Source: Prevotellaceae bacterium
GTDB taxonomy: Bacteria > Bacteroidota > Bacteroidia > Bacteroidales > UBA932
Length of the DNA stretch: 42,015 nt
Direction: 5' to 3'
Assembly (NCBI GenBank): GCA_031275825.1
Contig: JAISOH010000153.1
Location: forward strand, 1 to 42,015
Shown in pieces: positions 28,824 through 38,526 of the stretch. The position numbers and the translations under genes are program-made. Under the pieces are notes generated by a model. The model ran no database searches. It was given only the letters and a program-made list of their open reading frames with translations, and was not told the origin of the DNA. Within the stretch, counting starts at the first letter, position 1. Each line of letters opens with the position of its first letter.

Positions 28824-28850
28824 AACTGTCCCGAAAGGGGCAGTTTTTTT
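28824..28850 (+). terminator. Rho-independent terminator AACTGTCCC-gaaa-GGGGCAGTTTTTTT
   Basis: 9-bp stem with one G-U pair, GNRA-like loop, T-run. Confidence 0.85.
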
Positions 28851-29143
28851 ATATTATGCCAGTCGCCATCATAATACTTTCATATTGCATCTGAAATCCA
28901 TTTTAATTCTTAATTGATTTTAAGTTTTTTGCATGACAGTAAGTTTATTAACAGCAAAATGCAAACATTCTTCAATTTTGTTTCAGGCAGTTACGACTTA
29001 ATTTTTATATTCTCATTTTTTGCAGAAGCAATAAAAATTTTCGACTGTTAAAATTTGGCGAAGTTTGAATATTATTGCAGTTTCAGTTAAATTTAACGAT
29101 TTTGAACATAAAACGGTTTTTACATTTTTTCTTTCCTGATTTA

Positions 29144-29842
29144 TTAATGCGCAAAAGCCAAAGTTGCTATGCTTATTCTGCAATCTACGCCGGATAAAAT
29201 TGCATTGCAGCAGGCTTCGATAGTTGCTCCGGTTGTAAGAACATCATCAACCAAAAGTATGTGTTTGCCCTTAAATTTTTCGGAATTTTTTACTTTAAAC
29301 ACATTAGAAACATTATGCCAGCGCTCCATACGGTTTTTTTGGGTTTGCGTATTTGTAAATTCCGAGCGGATAACAGTTTTAATATCAACAGGCTTGTTTA
29401 ACGCATTAGAAAGTCCGATACATATTTTTTCGCTTTGATTATAACCTCTTGATTTTTGTTTTTTGGGATGCAGAGGAACAGGAATGATAAAATCAATATC
29501 CGAAAATATTTCACAGGTTGCCAATTCGCTACCAAACCACAAGCCAAGCGCAATACCAATATCACCGCGACCAGCGTATTTTAATTTGTGCAAAAGGATT
29601 CTGTATTTGCTTCCACGTGCAAAGAAAAAATAAGATGTTGCTGCAACAATTGGCGTTCTTCCCCAAAAAATCTGCTCAACCGAATTTCCGCGTTCATTCC
29701 AGTTGCGTGTAAGCGGAATATCAATACGGCAGTTTGAACAAATAATTTTTTCGCCACGCACAAGCGATTTGTTACAAATTTCGCAAATGTCGGGATATAT
29801 CAAATCGAAAAAATATTGTATGGGTTTAAGTACGTTTAACAT
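29144..29842 (-). CDS. comF: ComF family protein (double zinc ribbon + phosphoribosyltransferase)
   Basis: YPDICEICNKSLVRGEKIICSNCR, FIIPVPLHPKKQKSRGYNQSEKIC, HILLVDDVLTTGATIEACCNAI. Confidence 0.93.
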   Translation of the reverse strand: MLNVLKPIQYFFDLIYPDICEICNKSLVRGEKIICSNCRIDIPLTRNWNERGNSVEQIFWGRTPIVAATSYFFFARGSKYRILLHKLKYAGRGDIGIALGLWFGSELATCEIFSDIDFIIPVPLHPKKQKSRGYNQSEKICIGLSNALNKPVDIKTVIRSEFTNTQTQKNRMERWHNVSNVFKVKNSEKFKGKHILLVDDVLTTGATIEACCNAILSGVDCRISIATLAFAH

Positions 29843-29862
29843 TTTTGCTAATATTTTTTTTG

Positions 29863-29893
29863 CAAAAATAGTTAAAAAATGAAAGCCTGCAAA
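29863..29893 (-). promoter_or_regulatory. Consensus Bacteroidota promoter TTTG-N19-TATTTTTG for comF
   Basis: Plus strand CAAAAATA (29863-29870) and CAAA (29890-29893), spacing exactly 19. Confidence 0.7.
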
Positions 29894-29978
29894 TTTCTAT
29901 TGCCTGTATATTCTTGCTGAAAATAAAACATATAAGAAAAATACTTTTGCTTAAAATTTATTTTAAATTTAATAATGA

Positions 29979-30009
29979 TTTGTTATATTATATTGATTTT
30001 ATACTTTTG
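29979..30009 (+). promoter_or_regulatory. Consensus promoter TTTG-N19-TACTTTTG upstream of the 30048 operon
   Basis: TTTG 29979-29982, TACTTTTG 30002-30009; a second TACTTTTGC lies 60 bp upstream at 29942. Confidence 0.7.
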
Positions 30010-30047
30010 CATAAATTTTAACATCACAAACATAAATTATTATAAAT

Positions 30048-30953
30048 ATGAAGAAATTATTGTTATTGATTTTGTTAGTAGGGCAATCTGTTTTCGCACA
30101 GCAGATTGAGATAAAATCTACAGAATTGGTTAAAGCGACAGAATCGGGCGGTTTTTATTTTGCTCTGTTCAGTCCCAAAGGAAACTATTTGCTTGCATCA
30201 TCCCCAAATTATACGGGATTGACGCAAATTATTTTGAAAACAAACGAAGTAAAAGTTTTGACGCAAGAACTTGGAGCAGGTTATGATGTCAAAATAAGCG
30301 CTGATGAATCTTCAATTTTGTTTAAGAAAACAGAATTTAGAAACAATCTGCGATACACTTCGCTGTATCTGTATTCGTTTACCGACAATAAAACGGTAAA
30401 AGTTGAAAATGCTGTTCGCGAAAGACTGACTCCCGTTTTTTCACAAAACAAACCTGCTTTTGTGAAAGATAAAAGTTTAGTGAAAAGCGCCGATATTGCC
30501 GCTTCGGAAATAATACCTTTTATCAATATCGAAGATAGAAAAATGGCATTATACAAAGGAAGTTCTAAAACAATCCTTACTCCAAGCGGAGAAAATGAAA
30601 GTTATTTTTGGGCAAGCGTATCGCCCGATGGCAAACACATTGTTTATGCTACAGCCGCACAGGGAACTTTTGTCTGCAATATCAACGGTTCTAACGCCGT
30701 TTCGCTGGGCAAACTGAATGCTCCCGTATGGCTGAACAGTCAATGGATTGTCGGTATGGACGATAAAGACGATGGCAATGTCATTCTCTCATCTTCGCTT
30801 GTTGCTTCAACTGCCGATGGAAAAGTGAAACAGGCGCTGCCGACTCCTTCGATAAAGATTGCATTATATCCTGCAGCTTCGCCCGATGGAAAACAAATTG
30901 CATTCAACAACGAAAAAGGAGAAATTTACTTAATGAATATTAACATAAAATGA
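30048..30953 (+). CDS. Secreted WD40-like/PD40 beta-propeller protein
   Basis: Signal peptide MKKLLLLILLVGQSVFAQ; repeated LFSPKGNYLL, ASVSPDGKHIVYA, PAASPDGKQIAFNNEKGEIYLM. Confidence 0.75.
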   Translation: MKKLLLLILLVGQSVFAQQIEIKSTELVKATESGGFYFALFSPKGNYLLASSPNYTGLTQIILKTNEVKVLTQELGAGYDVKISADESSILFKKTEFRNNLRYTSLYLYSFTDNKTVKVENAVRERLTPVFSQNKPAFVKDKSLVKSADIAASEIIPFINIEDRKMALYKGSSKTILTPSGENESYFWASVSPDGKHIVYATAAQGTFVCNINGSNAVSLGKLNAPVWLNSQWIVGMDDKDDGNVILSSSLVASTADGKVKQALPTPSIKIALYPAASPDGKQIAFNNEKGEIYLMNINIK

Positions 30954-33900
30954 CGGATATGAAAAAGATTATATTATTATTTTTATTTGCATTTTTTGCA
31001 GGTAATACCGTAGCGCAAACCGATTTAACAGGTATAAAAATATACATAAATCCGGGACACGGAGGTTATGACAGCGACGACCGCAATGTACTGACAATTC
31101 CGTTTGAATACGGAGATACGCTGGGTTTTTACGAATCAAAATCCAATTTATGGAAAGGTCTTTATCTGCGCGATTTGTTATTAGCCCAAAATGCTACCGT
31201 TATGATGTCGCGTACGCTCAACAGAACACAGGACGACAGAGTATTATCAAGCATTGTTGCCGAAGCCAACGCCTTTCAGCCTGATGGATTTTTATCAATA
31301 CACAGTAATGCAAACGGTTCGGCAGACAACAGTACAAATTATCTGTTGCTTTTATATTCGGGTACGGACGCCGCATCTATTACTCCCGGAACTAAAGAAT
31401 ACGCTACGGCTTGCTGGCCATTCTTGCTTGATAACCAGCTGACATCGTGGAATTCTACATCTGTGCGCATAAGAGGAGATTGCGACTTTTATGGCAGTTC
31501 ATGTCCGTATTTGGGAGTTTTAAGAGGTTTGATTTACAAGGCTTTTCTTTCCGAAGGCTCGTTTCACGATTATAAACCCGAAACTCACAGGCTTTTGAAT
31601 CGGGATTACTGTAATCTCGAAGGATACAGATTTTTTCAGTTTTTCCACAGTTATTTTAACGCGGACATGCCTAATACGGGAACCATAGGAGGCTGGGTGA
31701 AAAGCGAAAATGAAAAAATGTCGCATGGACGTTACAGATTCAGAACAGGAAGTCCCGACCAGTGGAAACCTTTGAACAGCGCAAAAGTGATGCTGTTTGA
31801 TGCAAGCGGAAACAATGAACTGCAATCATATATAACCGATACGCTGTATAACGGAATCTTTGCTTTCTATAACTTAACGCCCGGTAATTACAAACTGAAA
31901 TTTGAAGCCGCCGATTATATCACCGATACTGTTATTGATATTACCGTAGAGTCGGGAAAAATAGCATACGCAAAAGTTCAACTGTACAACACAAACGTAC
32001 CCGTACCGCGCGACTATGTGCCTGATTATCCCGACCCGATACAACCCGCGGGCGTTGTTGCTCTCGATAATTATGAATTTACTCAGGTAAACAATCAGTA
32101 TCCCGAATGGCTAACCGATGCAACCAATATCAAAAGAGCGATATATCGCAACGACAAAATTTATGTGCTTACAACCGAACCGAAAATATATGTGTACAAT
32201 GCAACAAATTACGCATTTGTAAAAGAACTTGATTTGACTGGAATTTCGGGAGGAACACATTCAATTATCAGCGATATAGCATTTACAGCCGACAATTATC
32301 TGCTTGCCTGCAACAAGGAAGATATTGCATTGCCCGAAACAGGCGGACGTTATTTCAAAGTTTATACATGGAACGATGACGATTCGGCTCCGACACTGCT
32401 TTTTGAAACGCAGTATCAGGGAAACTGGACAACAGGAACGGTAGGCGAAACATTTGCCGCAAGCGGACCGCGCTGGAACGTGAGAATATATACAACAGCC
32501 GTAACAACAGGAGCAGCAAAACAAATTCGCATATTAGGACTGGAATATTGCGATACGCTTCCTGATGTAGGATATAAATATATGATAGACGCTGTAAATT
32601 ATACGGAAGCGCTGTGGGGAACAAATCCAATATTCACAATTTCACCTTCGGGCGACCGCGACCATATTTATCTTGACAGCGAAATATTATTGCCTCGCGA
32701 ATATCAGTTCGACTGGGCAAAACCCGACAGAGATCCGCTGACGCTTAAAGATGAATTTGCAGAAATATCGGGATATACAATTAATGCTGCTGCTCGCGGA
32801 AGCGCATATTTCCGTCATGCTCAACACATATTTTGGGCGGCTCCTGTTTGCGAGCCTTCGACGGCACAGACAGGAGTGGTTCTGTTTGATGTTACCGATG
32901 GACTGAATCAGGCGGTGAAAGTGTCCGAAAAATATCCGGACACAGGATTGGGCGCAACGCCTGCAACATACATGATGGCAGGAGCAAAAGTCGATAATTA
33001 CGATATTGAACTTTTGATTATGGCGAAAAATCAGGGCATTGCCCGATACAGAACAACTCCGCTACCTGCAAAAGCCAATATATACGCTTCGGAACTTGCA
33101 TATACGGGAAATAATAATTTCCGGTTTACTTTAAACGAAAATGCCGAATCTGTTGTTATTGATATTTACGATGAAAACTTTATCAAAGTCGCCTCGTACG
33201 ATGCAGGCGCATTATCAAAAGGCGTAAATGTTGTAGAATTTGATTTTGCTTCGGCATTGCCAAACGGAACATATTCGTGGAATATTACCGCAAAAGCAGG
33301 CGCTATTGACAGACCGTCGCTAATATCCGACAATTCGCAGCAATTCCAGTTTTACTCGCCGCGCGGCGTATCCATCGACAACAGTTTTGAAAGTCCTTTC
33401 TTCGGACGAATATACGTATCGGAATCTGCAGGCGGCGCTGTTACTGGCGGACGCACAACGCAAAGAGGCGTTTATATTCTTAATGCCGCTTTTGCCGATA
33501 CTACAAATCAACAAAATACAAGTTATACGGGCGGAATAGCGTGGCCCGCAGGAAATGAAACAGGTTATCAATTTGGTCCTTTGCGTTTGCATGTTGCCTC
33601 TGACGGAAAAATATACATACCCGATTCGCATTATGATAATTCCGGCGTTTGGATAATGGATCCTGCAAATCCTTCGGCGGCGTTCACTTCCGTATTCGGA
33701 GGTACGCGCAACAGTTCAACAGGCGAAGTATCTAACGGAGGAACGGTGATACACAATCAAATTCCAAGTTGCTATGTGCTGGGCGAAGGAGCATCTACGC
33801 AGTTATTCATATTAAACAGAGTAAGCAGTCCCGTTTCGGCTACAATAAACCGCTACGATATTGGAGATTTAAGTTCGCCATGGACAGCCGCTCCGAGCAA

Positions 33901-36900
33901 AGTAATAAGTCTTGGAACATATTTCCAAAACGGATACGGAACCATCGAATATGATGGAAACGGCTGGTTTGCATCTCAATTCAGATTTGATGGTAATTCC
34001 GGCGCTGCCGTACCTCCGCTGATACACGTTAATGCTGCAGACTCTATTGATTATAACAGCGCTAACGACCTCGAAGTTTTGGACGACGGCGCTACCGAAT
34101 ATAAAATATTAGGCTCAAACAGAGCAGGAATGGCTGTCAGCTCCGATGGAAAATTACTGGCTATAGCTACAAAAACAGGACTTGTAAGAGTTTTTGAAAT
34201 TAATTATGCGTCTTACGGAGTTTCGCATCTGATTCTGAAATACGAACTTGCGACAGGAACAAGCGGACAAGCCCATGATGTAGCATTCGACGTGGCAGGA
34301 AATGTTTATGTTGTGGATAATATTACGGAACGGCTGAAAGTATTTACCCTGCCCAAAGCCGACAACAGTTTCACTACTCCCGCGCCGAGTTCCGCACGAT
34401 TAACGGTGAATAACACTCCTGTTAACGAGGCTAACATATATGCATCCGAGTTGAGCGTTTCAACTAACAACGATGTGGAATATACTTTTAAATATACCTT
34501 GAATGCAAAAGCATCATCGCTTGTTATTCACATATTGGACGACAACAACCAGACGGTAAAAGATATTCCGGTAACAGGATCCGCTTACCGCACAGCGGGA
34601 GTGCATGAATTTACAGCCAATATCACAGGCTTGCAGATGGGAACATACAAATGGTCGATAACGGCAACAGGATCTTACAGATCCAACAGTGATACAGAGC
34701 CTACAAAAGTATCGAATGATGATCCTCAATTCAAATTCAGCGACTTGCGTGGCGTAGCAGTTGATAACAGTTTTGAAAGTCCATTCCTCGGACGCGTGTA
34801 TATTAGCGATGCACGAGGCACAAGTGCGGCAGCAGGCGGCGCAGGCGAAGGTATTTTCATTCTTAATTCGGCTTTATCGGATATAACCAATCAAAACGGC
34901 AACGGATATAAAGGCGGCGTATCATGGGCGCATACAAGCAGCCCGTTCCGCGTAAGCGTTGCGTCTGATGGAAAAGTTTACATTGCCGATTGGAGTGATG
35001 CTCATTCAGGCGTTTGGATTATGGACCCTGCAAATCCTTCGGCAGCATTTTTCCAAGTATTTGGAGGAAGTAATGTTGGAGGCGGTTTACATCAATCAGG
35101 CGGCGTAAATATTCACGGTTCTATTCCGCATTGCTGGGTAACAGGCGCAGGAGCGGATACCAAACTTTTCACTTTCGACGAAGACTATACGGATGCGGTG
35201 GTAACAAATACAGGCAGCCTTTTGCAGTACAATATAGGCGAACTTACCGCACCGTGGGAACAGGCTCCGAGCGCTGTCATATATAACGATGCACTGTATG
35301 GAAATTTGCAGCAAAATATGAATTCAAGTATTGTTCCCGACGGGATGAGAGGCTGGTGGATTTCACAAAACAGAGCAAGCAACAGTGTAGCAACCCCATC
35401 GCTTGTTCACCTTACCGAACAGGGTATTTTAACCAATTTCGGCGCACATCCCGATATTCCTAATTCGGAGCAGGCAGGACTGGCTGTTAGCGTAGATGGT
35501 ACAATGATTGCCGTAGGCTGTACAGGTGCAGTAAGAATATTTGATGTTGTTTTTGACGGAAGCAATGTTCCGACATTGACATTAAAATATACGATTTCTA
35601 CAACAGCATTCGGCACACTTACTCACGGACTGGCTTTCGATAATGTAAACAATGTGTATGTTGCATCAACTGCAAACAGTACAGCGCAGGCAATCCGCGC
35701 AAGTGTTTGGGCATTGCCCGTAAGCAACAACAGTTTTACAACTCCGGCACCATCAACATCGGTTATAATTGTTACGTCTGTTGATAAACCTGTTGCAGTT
35801 AGCACTGTTCCCGCAAACGGAGCAACTGATGTTTCCGTTAATCTGAACAGCATATCAATAACATTCAATCACGAAATGAACACAACTTCGGCAGGAACGG
35901 TACAGATTATAAATACGCTTACAAATACGGCAACAGGCTCTGTTTCATCTCCGCAATGGAGCGCCGGCAACAAAACGCTAACGTTAAATTATTCGGGACA
36001 ACTCGACTATGTTACAAACTATACCATAAAGATTGCCGGTTTCAAAAACAGTCTGGACGTACAAATGGACGAAGATGCCGCCAACAGCTTTACCACAGCG
36101 GATCAGCCTGTCATTATCAGTACTGTTCCCGCAAACGGAGCGATTAACGTTCCGGTAAATCTTAACAGCGTGTCAATCACATTCAACAAGGCAATGAATT
36201 CGGCGGTAGCAGGCCTAACGGAAATTAAACTCGGCGCAACCCCTGTCGGAACATTTGTTTCTCCATTCTGGTCGTCCGACGACAAAACTATCATGTTTAC
36301 CTTTACAGGCACGCTTGATTACAGTACAGATTACACATTAAACATTGGCGGATTTGCCGATAATTCGGGATCAGTAATAAACGATACCGTTCTTACATTC
36401 ACAACCGAACCGAAACCGCTTCAAAAAGTAACCCTGTTTATCAATAAAGACCTGTCGCCGTGGGCAAACCACGACAAAACGTTTACATTAAGACAAAACG
36501 GACAAATAAAATTCACAGGTACGGATAATTTTGACGGAAGCGTAACGTTTGAAGATGTGGAAGATGGTTTATATCGCCTGTACGATGGAGAAAATGATAT
36601 TAAAGATCAGGTTATTTATGGAACAACAGGCTTTGGATTATCTTATTTCACAATACTGTTTGGCTTGCAAAACAGCGGAGAAGCAACAAATTCTGCAATA
36701 AATGCAACTTATAACGAAAATGCCGTTACAAGCGGCGATATTGTACCCGGCGGCAAAAAGCTTATATTGCAGGCGCAGGGTAAGGGAGCAAGTTCCTATA
36801 CATACGCATGGCGCGGAACATGGAATGGAAATACAGGTATTAATATTGACGGCGACATGCTTGTATCCGATGCGCTTGACAATATTGTAGATGTGCACTG

Positions 36901-37186
36901 TACAATAACAGGATTGAACTGTGAATTGATTTTGCCCAGGGTTGTAACGCCAAACGGAGATGGTGAAAACGATTTCTTCTACGTACACGGATTGGAAATA
37001 TATCAGCAAAATGAACTGAGAATTTTCAATCGCGCAGGAACTGAAGTATTCAGAGCTAAAAATTATAAAAATAATACATGGAACGGTAACAGTTTGCCCG
37101 ATGATGTTTATTTCTTCAGCCTTAGCCTGATAGATGCAAACGGAGCAATAATAACAAAAACAGGATATGTACATTTGAAAAAATAA
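30950..37186 (+). CDS. Giant (2078 aa) secreted N-acetylmuramoyl-L-alanine amidase with two NHL/propeller-like modules, two Big_5-type Ig domains and a C-terminal CHU_C (T9SS type B) sorting domain
   Basis: Signal peptide; Amidase_3 ligand set INPGHGG / ESKSN / SIHSNA / SEGSFHD; C-terminus VVTPNGDGENDFFYVHGLEIYQQNELRIFNRAGTEVFRAKNYKNNTWNGNSLPDDVYFFSL...GYVHLKK. Confidence 0.88.
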   Translation: MTDMKKIILLFLFAFFAGNTVAQTDLTGIKIYINPGHGGYDSDDRNVLTIPFEYGDTLGFYESKSNLWKGLYLRDLLLAQNATVMMSRTLNRTQDDRVLSSIVAEANAFQPDGFLSIHSNANGSADNSTNYLLLLYSGTDAASITPGTKEYATACWPFLLDNQLTSWNSTSVRIRGDCDFYGSSCPYLGVLRGLIYKAFLSEGSFHDYKPETHRLLNRDYCNLEGYRFFQFFHSYFNADMPNTGTIGGWVKSENEKMSHGRYRFRTGSPDQWKPLNSAKVMLFDASGNNELQSYITDTLYNGIFAFYNLTPGNYKLKFEAADYITDTVIDITVESGKIAYAKVQLYNTNVPVPRDYVPDYPDPIQPAGVVALDNYEFTQVNNQYPEWLTDATNIKRAIYRNDKIYVLTTEPKIYVYNATNYAFVKELDLTGISGGTHSIISDIAFTADNYLLACNKEDIALPETGGRYFKVYTWNDDDSAPTLLFETQYQGNWTTGTVGETFAASGPRWNVRIYTTAVTTGAAKQIRILGLEYCDTLPDVGYKYMIDAVNYTEALWGTNPIFTISPSGDRDHIYLDSEILLPREYQFDWAKPDRDPLTLKDEFAEISGYTINAAARGSAYFRHAQHIFWAAPVCEPSTAQTGVVLFDVTDGLNQAVKVSEKYPDTGLGATPATYMMAGAKVDNYDIELLIMAKNQGIARYRTTPLPAKANIYASELAYTGNNNFRFTLNENAESVVIDIYDENFIKVASYDAGALSKGVNVVEFDFASALPNGTYSWNITAKAGAIDRPSLISDNSQQFQFYSPRGVSIDNSFESPFFGRIYVSESAGGAVTGGRTTQRGVYILNAAFADTTNQQNTSYTGGIAWPAGNETGYQFGPLRLHVASDGKIYIPDSHYDNSGVWIMDPANPSAAFTSVFGGTRNSSTGEVSNGGTVIHNQIPSCYVLGEGASTQLFILNRVSSPVSATINRYDIGDLSSPWTAAPSKVISLGTYFQNGYGTIEYDGNGWFASQFRFDGNSGAAVPPLIHVNAADSIDYNSANDLEVLDDGATEYKILGSNRAGMAVSSDGKLLAIATKTGLVRVFEINYASYGVSHLILKYELATGTSGQAHDVAFDVAGNVYVVDNITERLKVFTLPKADNSFTTPAPSSARLTVNNTPVNEANIYASELSVSTNNDVEYTFKYTLNAKASSLVIHILDDNNQTVKDIPVTGSAYRTAGVHEFTANITGLQMGTYKWSITATGSYRSNSDTEPTKVSNDDPQFKFSDLRGVAVDNSFESPFLGRVYISDARGTSAAAGGAGEGIFILNSALSDITNQNGNGYKGGVSWAHTSSPFRVSVASDGKVYIADWSDAHSGVWIMDPANPSAAFFQVFGGSNVGGGLHQSGGVNIHGSIPHCWVTGAGADTKLFTFDEDYTDAVVTNTGSLLQYNIGELTAPWEQAPSAVIYNDALYGNLQQNMNSSIVPDGMRGWWISQNRASNSVATPSLVHLTEQGILTNFGAHPDIPNSEQAGLAVSVDGTMIAVGCTGAVRIFDVVFDGSNVPTLTLKYTISTTAFGTLTHGLAFDNVNNVYVASTANSTAQAIRASVWALPVSNNSFTTPAPSTSVIIVTSVDKPVAVSTVPANGATDVSVNLNSISITFNHEMNTTSAGTVQIINTLTNTATGSVSSPQWSAGNKTLTLNYSGQLDYVTNYTIKIAGFKNSLDVQMDEDAANSFTTADQPVIISTVPANGAINVPVNLNSVSITFNKAMNSAVAGLTEIKLGATPVGTFVSPFWSSDDKTIMFTFTGTLDYSTDYTLNIGGFADNSGSVINDTVLTFTTEPKPLQKVTLFINKDLSPWANHDKTFTLRQNGQIKFTGTDNFDGSVTFEDVEDGLYRLYDGENDIKDQVIYGTTGFGLSYFTILFGLQNSGEATNSAINATYNENAVTSGDIVPGGKKLILQAQGKGASSYTYAWRGTWNGNTGINIDGDMLVSDALDNIVDVHCTITGLNCELILPRVVTPNGDGENDFFYVHGLEIYQQNELRIFNRAGTEVFRAKNYKNNTWNGNSLPDDVYFFSLSLIDANGAIITKTGYVHLKK
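33074..35765 (+). repeat. Two tandem ~450-aa modules inside the giant amidase gene
   Basis: ANIYASEL...RGVSIDNSFESPFFGRIYVSE at 33074 and ANIYASEL...RGVAVDNSFESPFLGRVYISD at 34430, offset 1356 bp (452 codons). Confidence 0.85.
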
Positions 37187-37293
37187 ATAAAACGGAATAA
37201 AGAGAGAAAAACATTAACAGTTTTTCTTCTCTTTGTTTCAATTGATTTTATCATTAAAGTTAAAATAAAATTAATATCAAAAATTAAAAAAAT

Positions 37294-38229
37294 ATGAAAA
37301 AGATAACATTAATCATAAGCATATTAATAATTGTGAGTACAAACAAAGCCGAATCACAGCAAATTCCGCTTTTTTCACAATACATGTTCAATGGCACATA
37401 TATCAATCCCGCATATACGGGTAGCAGAGAAGCGCTGTTTGCAAACTTGCTGTATCGCAAGCAATGGATAGGATTCAACAGAGCGCCGCAAACAGCAATG
37501 TTCAGCGTGGATGGCAGTTTGGCGCGCGGTTCAAATATAGGATTCATTTATGTGAACGACCAGATTGGAGCCAACTACACAAACAGTTTTATGGCCGAAT
37601 ATGCATTCCGCTTCAAAGTCAGTAATACGGGACGGTTAAGTTTCGGACTGTCGGGCGGATTTGTAAACTACGGCGTAAACAAGTCAAAACTTGTAAGCTA
37701 CGATGACAGAATTGATCCCTATTTAGGTAATACCGAAAACGTTTGGAAACCCGGTATTGATGCAGGCGTTTACTTTGACATGCAAAACTTTTATGCAGGT
37801 TTGTCCGTTTTGGGAATAGTTTCGAGCAAGAATGAAACCTATAAAACAATGCATATAATACGGACAAAAGCAAATTATTTTCTGACAGTCGGAGGCAGCA
37901 TTTCATTAAGCGATAAAGTAAAATTACTTCCATCAACTTTATTGAAAAGCGATTTCCAAAATCCTGTTAATGTGGATATAAATGCAATGTTACAGGTTAA
38001 CGAAAAATTTTGGATTGGAGGAAGTTACCGTACCGGAGTATTGTGGTTTACAGATGTAGGCAAGGAAACTCGACAGTACGATGCAATATCGCTGATTGTT
38101 GAATCTCTTGTTACCGACCGCATAAAATTGGGCGTTGCCTACGATTTTGATTTAGCCAAAATATCGAACAACAACGGGAGCATGGAACTTTCTATCGGTT
38201 ACTATTTTACAAAACCTAAACGCAAATAG
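37294..38229 (+). CDS. PorP/SprF family type IX secretion system membrane protein
   Basis: QQIPLFSQYMFNGTYINPAYTGSREALFANLLYRKQWIGFNRAPQTAMFSVDG...ISNNNGSMELSIGYYF. Confidence 0.92.
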   Translation: MKKITLIISILIIVSTNKAESQQIPLFSQYMFNGTYINPAYTGSREALFANLLYRKQWIGFNRAPQTAMFSVDGSLARGSNIGFIYVNDQIGANYTNSFMAEYAFRFKVSNTGRLSFGLSGGFVNYGVNKSKLVSYDDRIDPYLGNTENVWKPGIDAGVYFDMQNFYAGLSVLGIVSSKNETYKTMHIIRTKANYFLTVGGSISLSDKVKLLPSTLLKSDFQNPVNVDINAMLQVNEKFWIGGSYRTGVLWFTDVGKETRQYDAISLIVESLVTDRIKLGVAYDFDLAKISNNNGSMELSIGYYFTKPKRK

Positions 38230-38251
38230 TATTACAACACATCCAAAAACG

Positions 38252-38290
38252 AAAACAGAGCATCCAAACCTTATTGGATGCTCTGTTTTT
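38252..38290 (+). terminator. Strong rho-independent terminator AAAACAGAGCATCCAA-acctta-TTGGATGCTCTGTTTTT
   Basis: 16-bp perfect stem, T-run, just after the sprF stop. Confidence 0.95.
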
Positions 38291-38309
38291 AATTTATAAT
38301 TCGTTGGTC

Positions 38310-38425
38310 CGTCATTGCGAGGAATGAAATGACGAAGCAAACCAGAGTAATGATAATCAACAATGACACATGGATTGCTTCACCGCTTCGCGCCCTCGCA
38401 ATGACGAAGCAAACCAGAGTAATTG
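38310..38425. repeat. Copy of the CATTGCGAGG/GACGAAGCAA repeat family with two GACGAAGCAAACCAGAGTAAT direct repeats
   Basis: Direct reading; same modules as 1334-1538, 6408-6616 and 8106-8276. Confidence 0.75.
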
Positions 38426-38526
38426 ATAACAAAATAATAAGTGATTTCTGTCGCAAAATCTCTGCTGTTTCTGCAGTGAGACCGACACGCCGAACATAGG
38501 GACGCTGCTTTGAATAAAATAAATAT

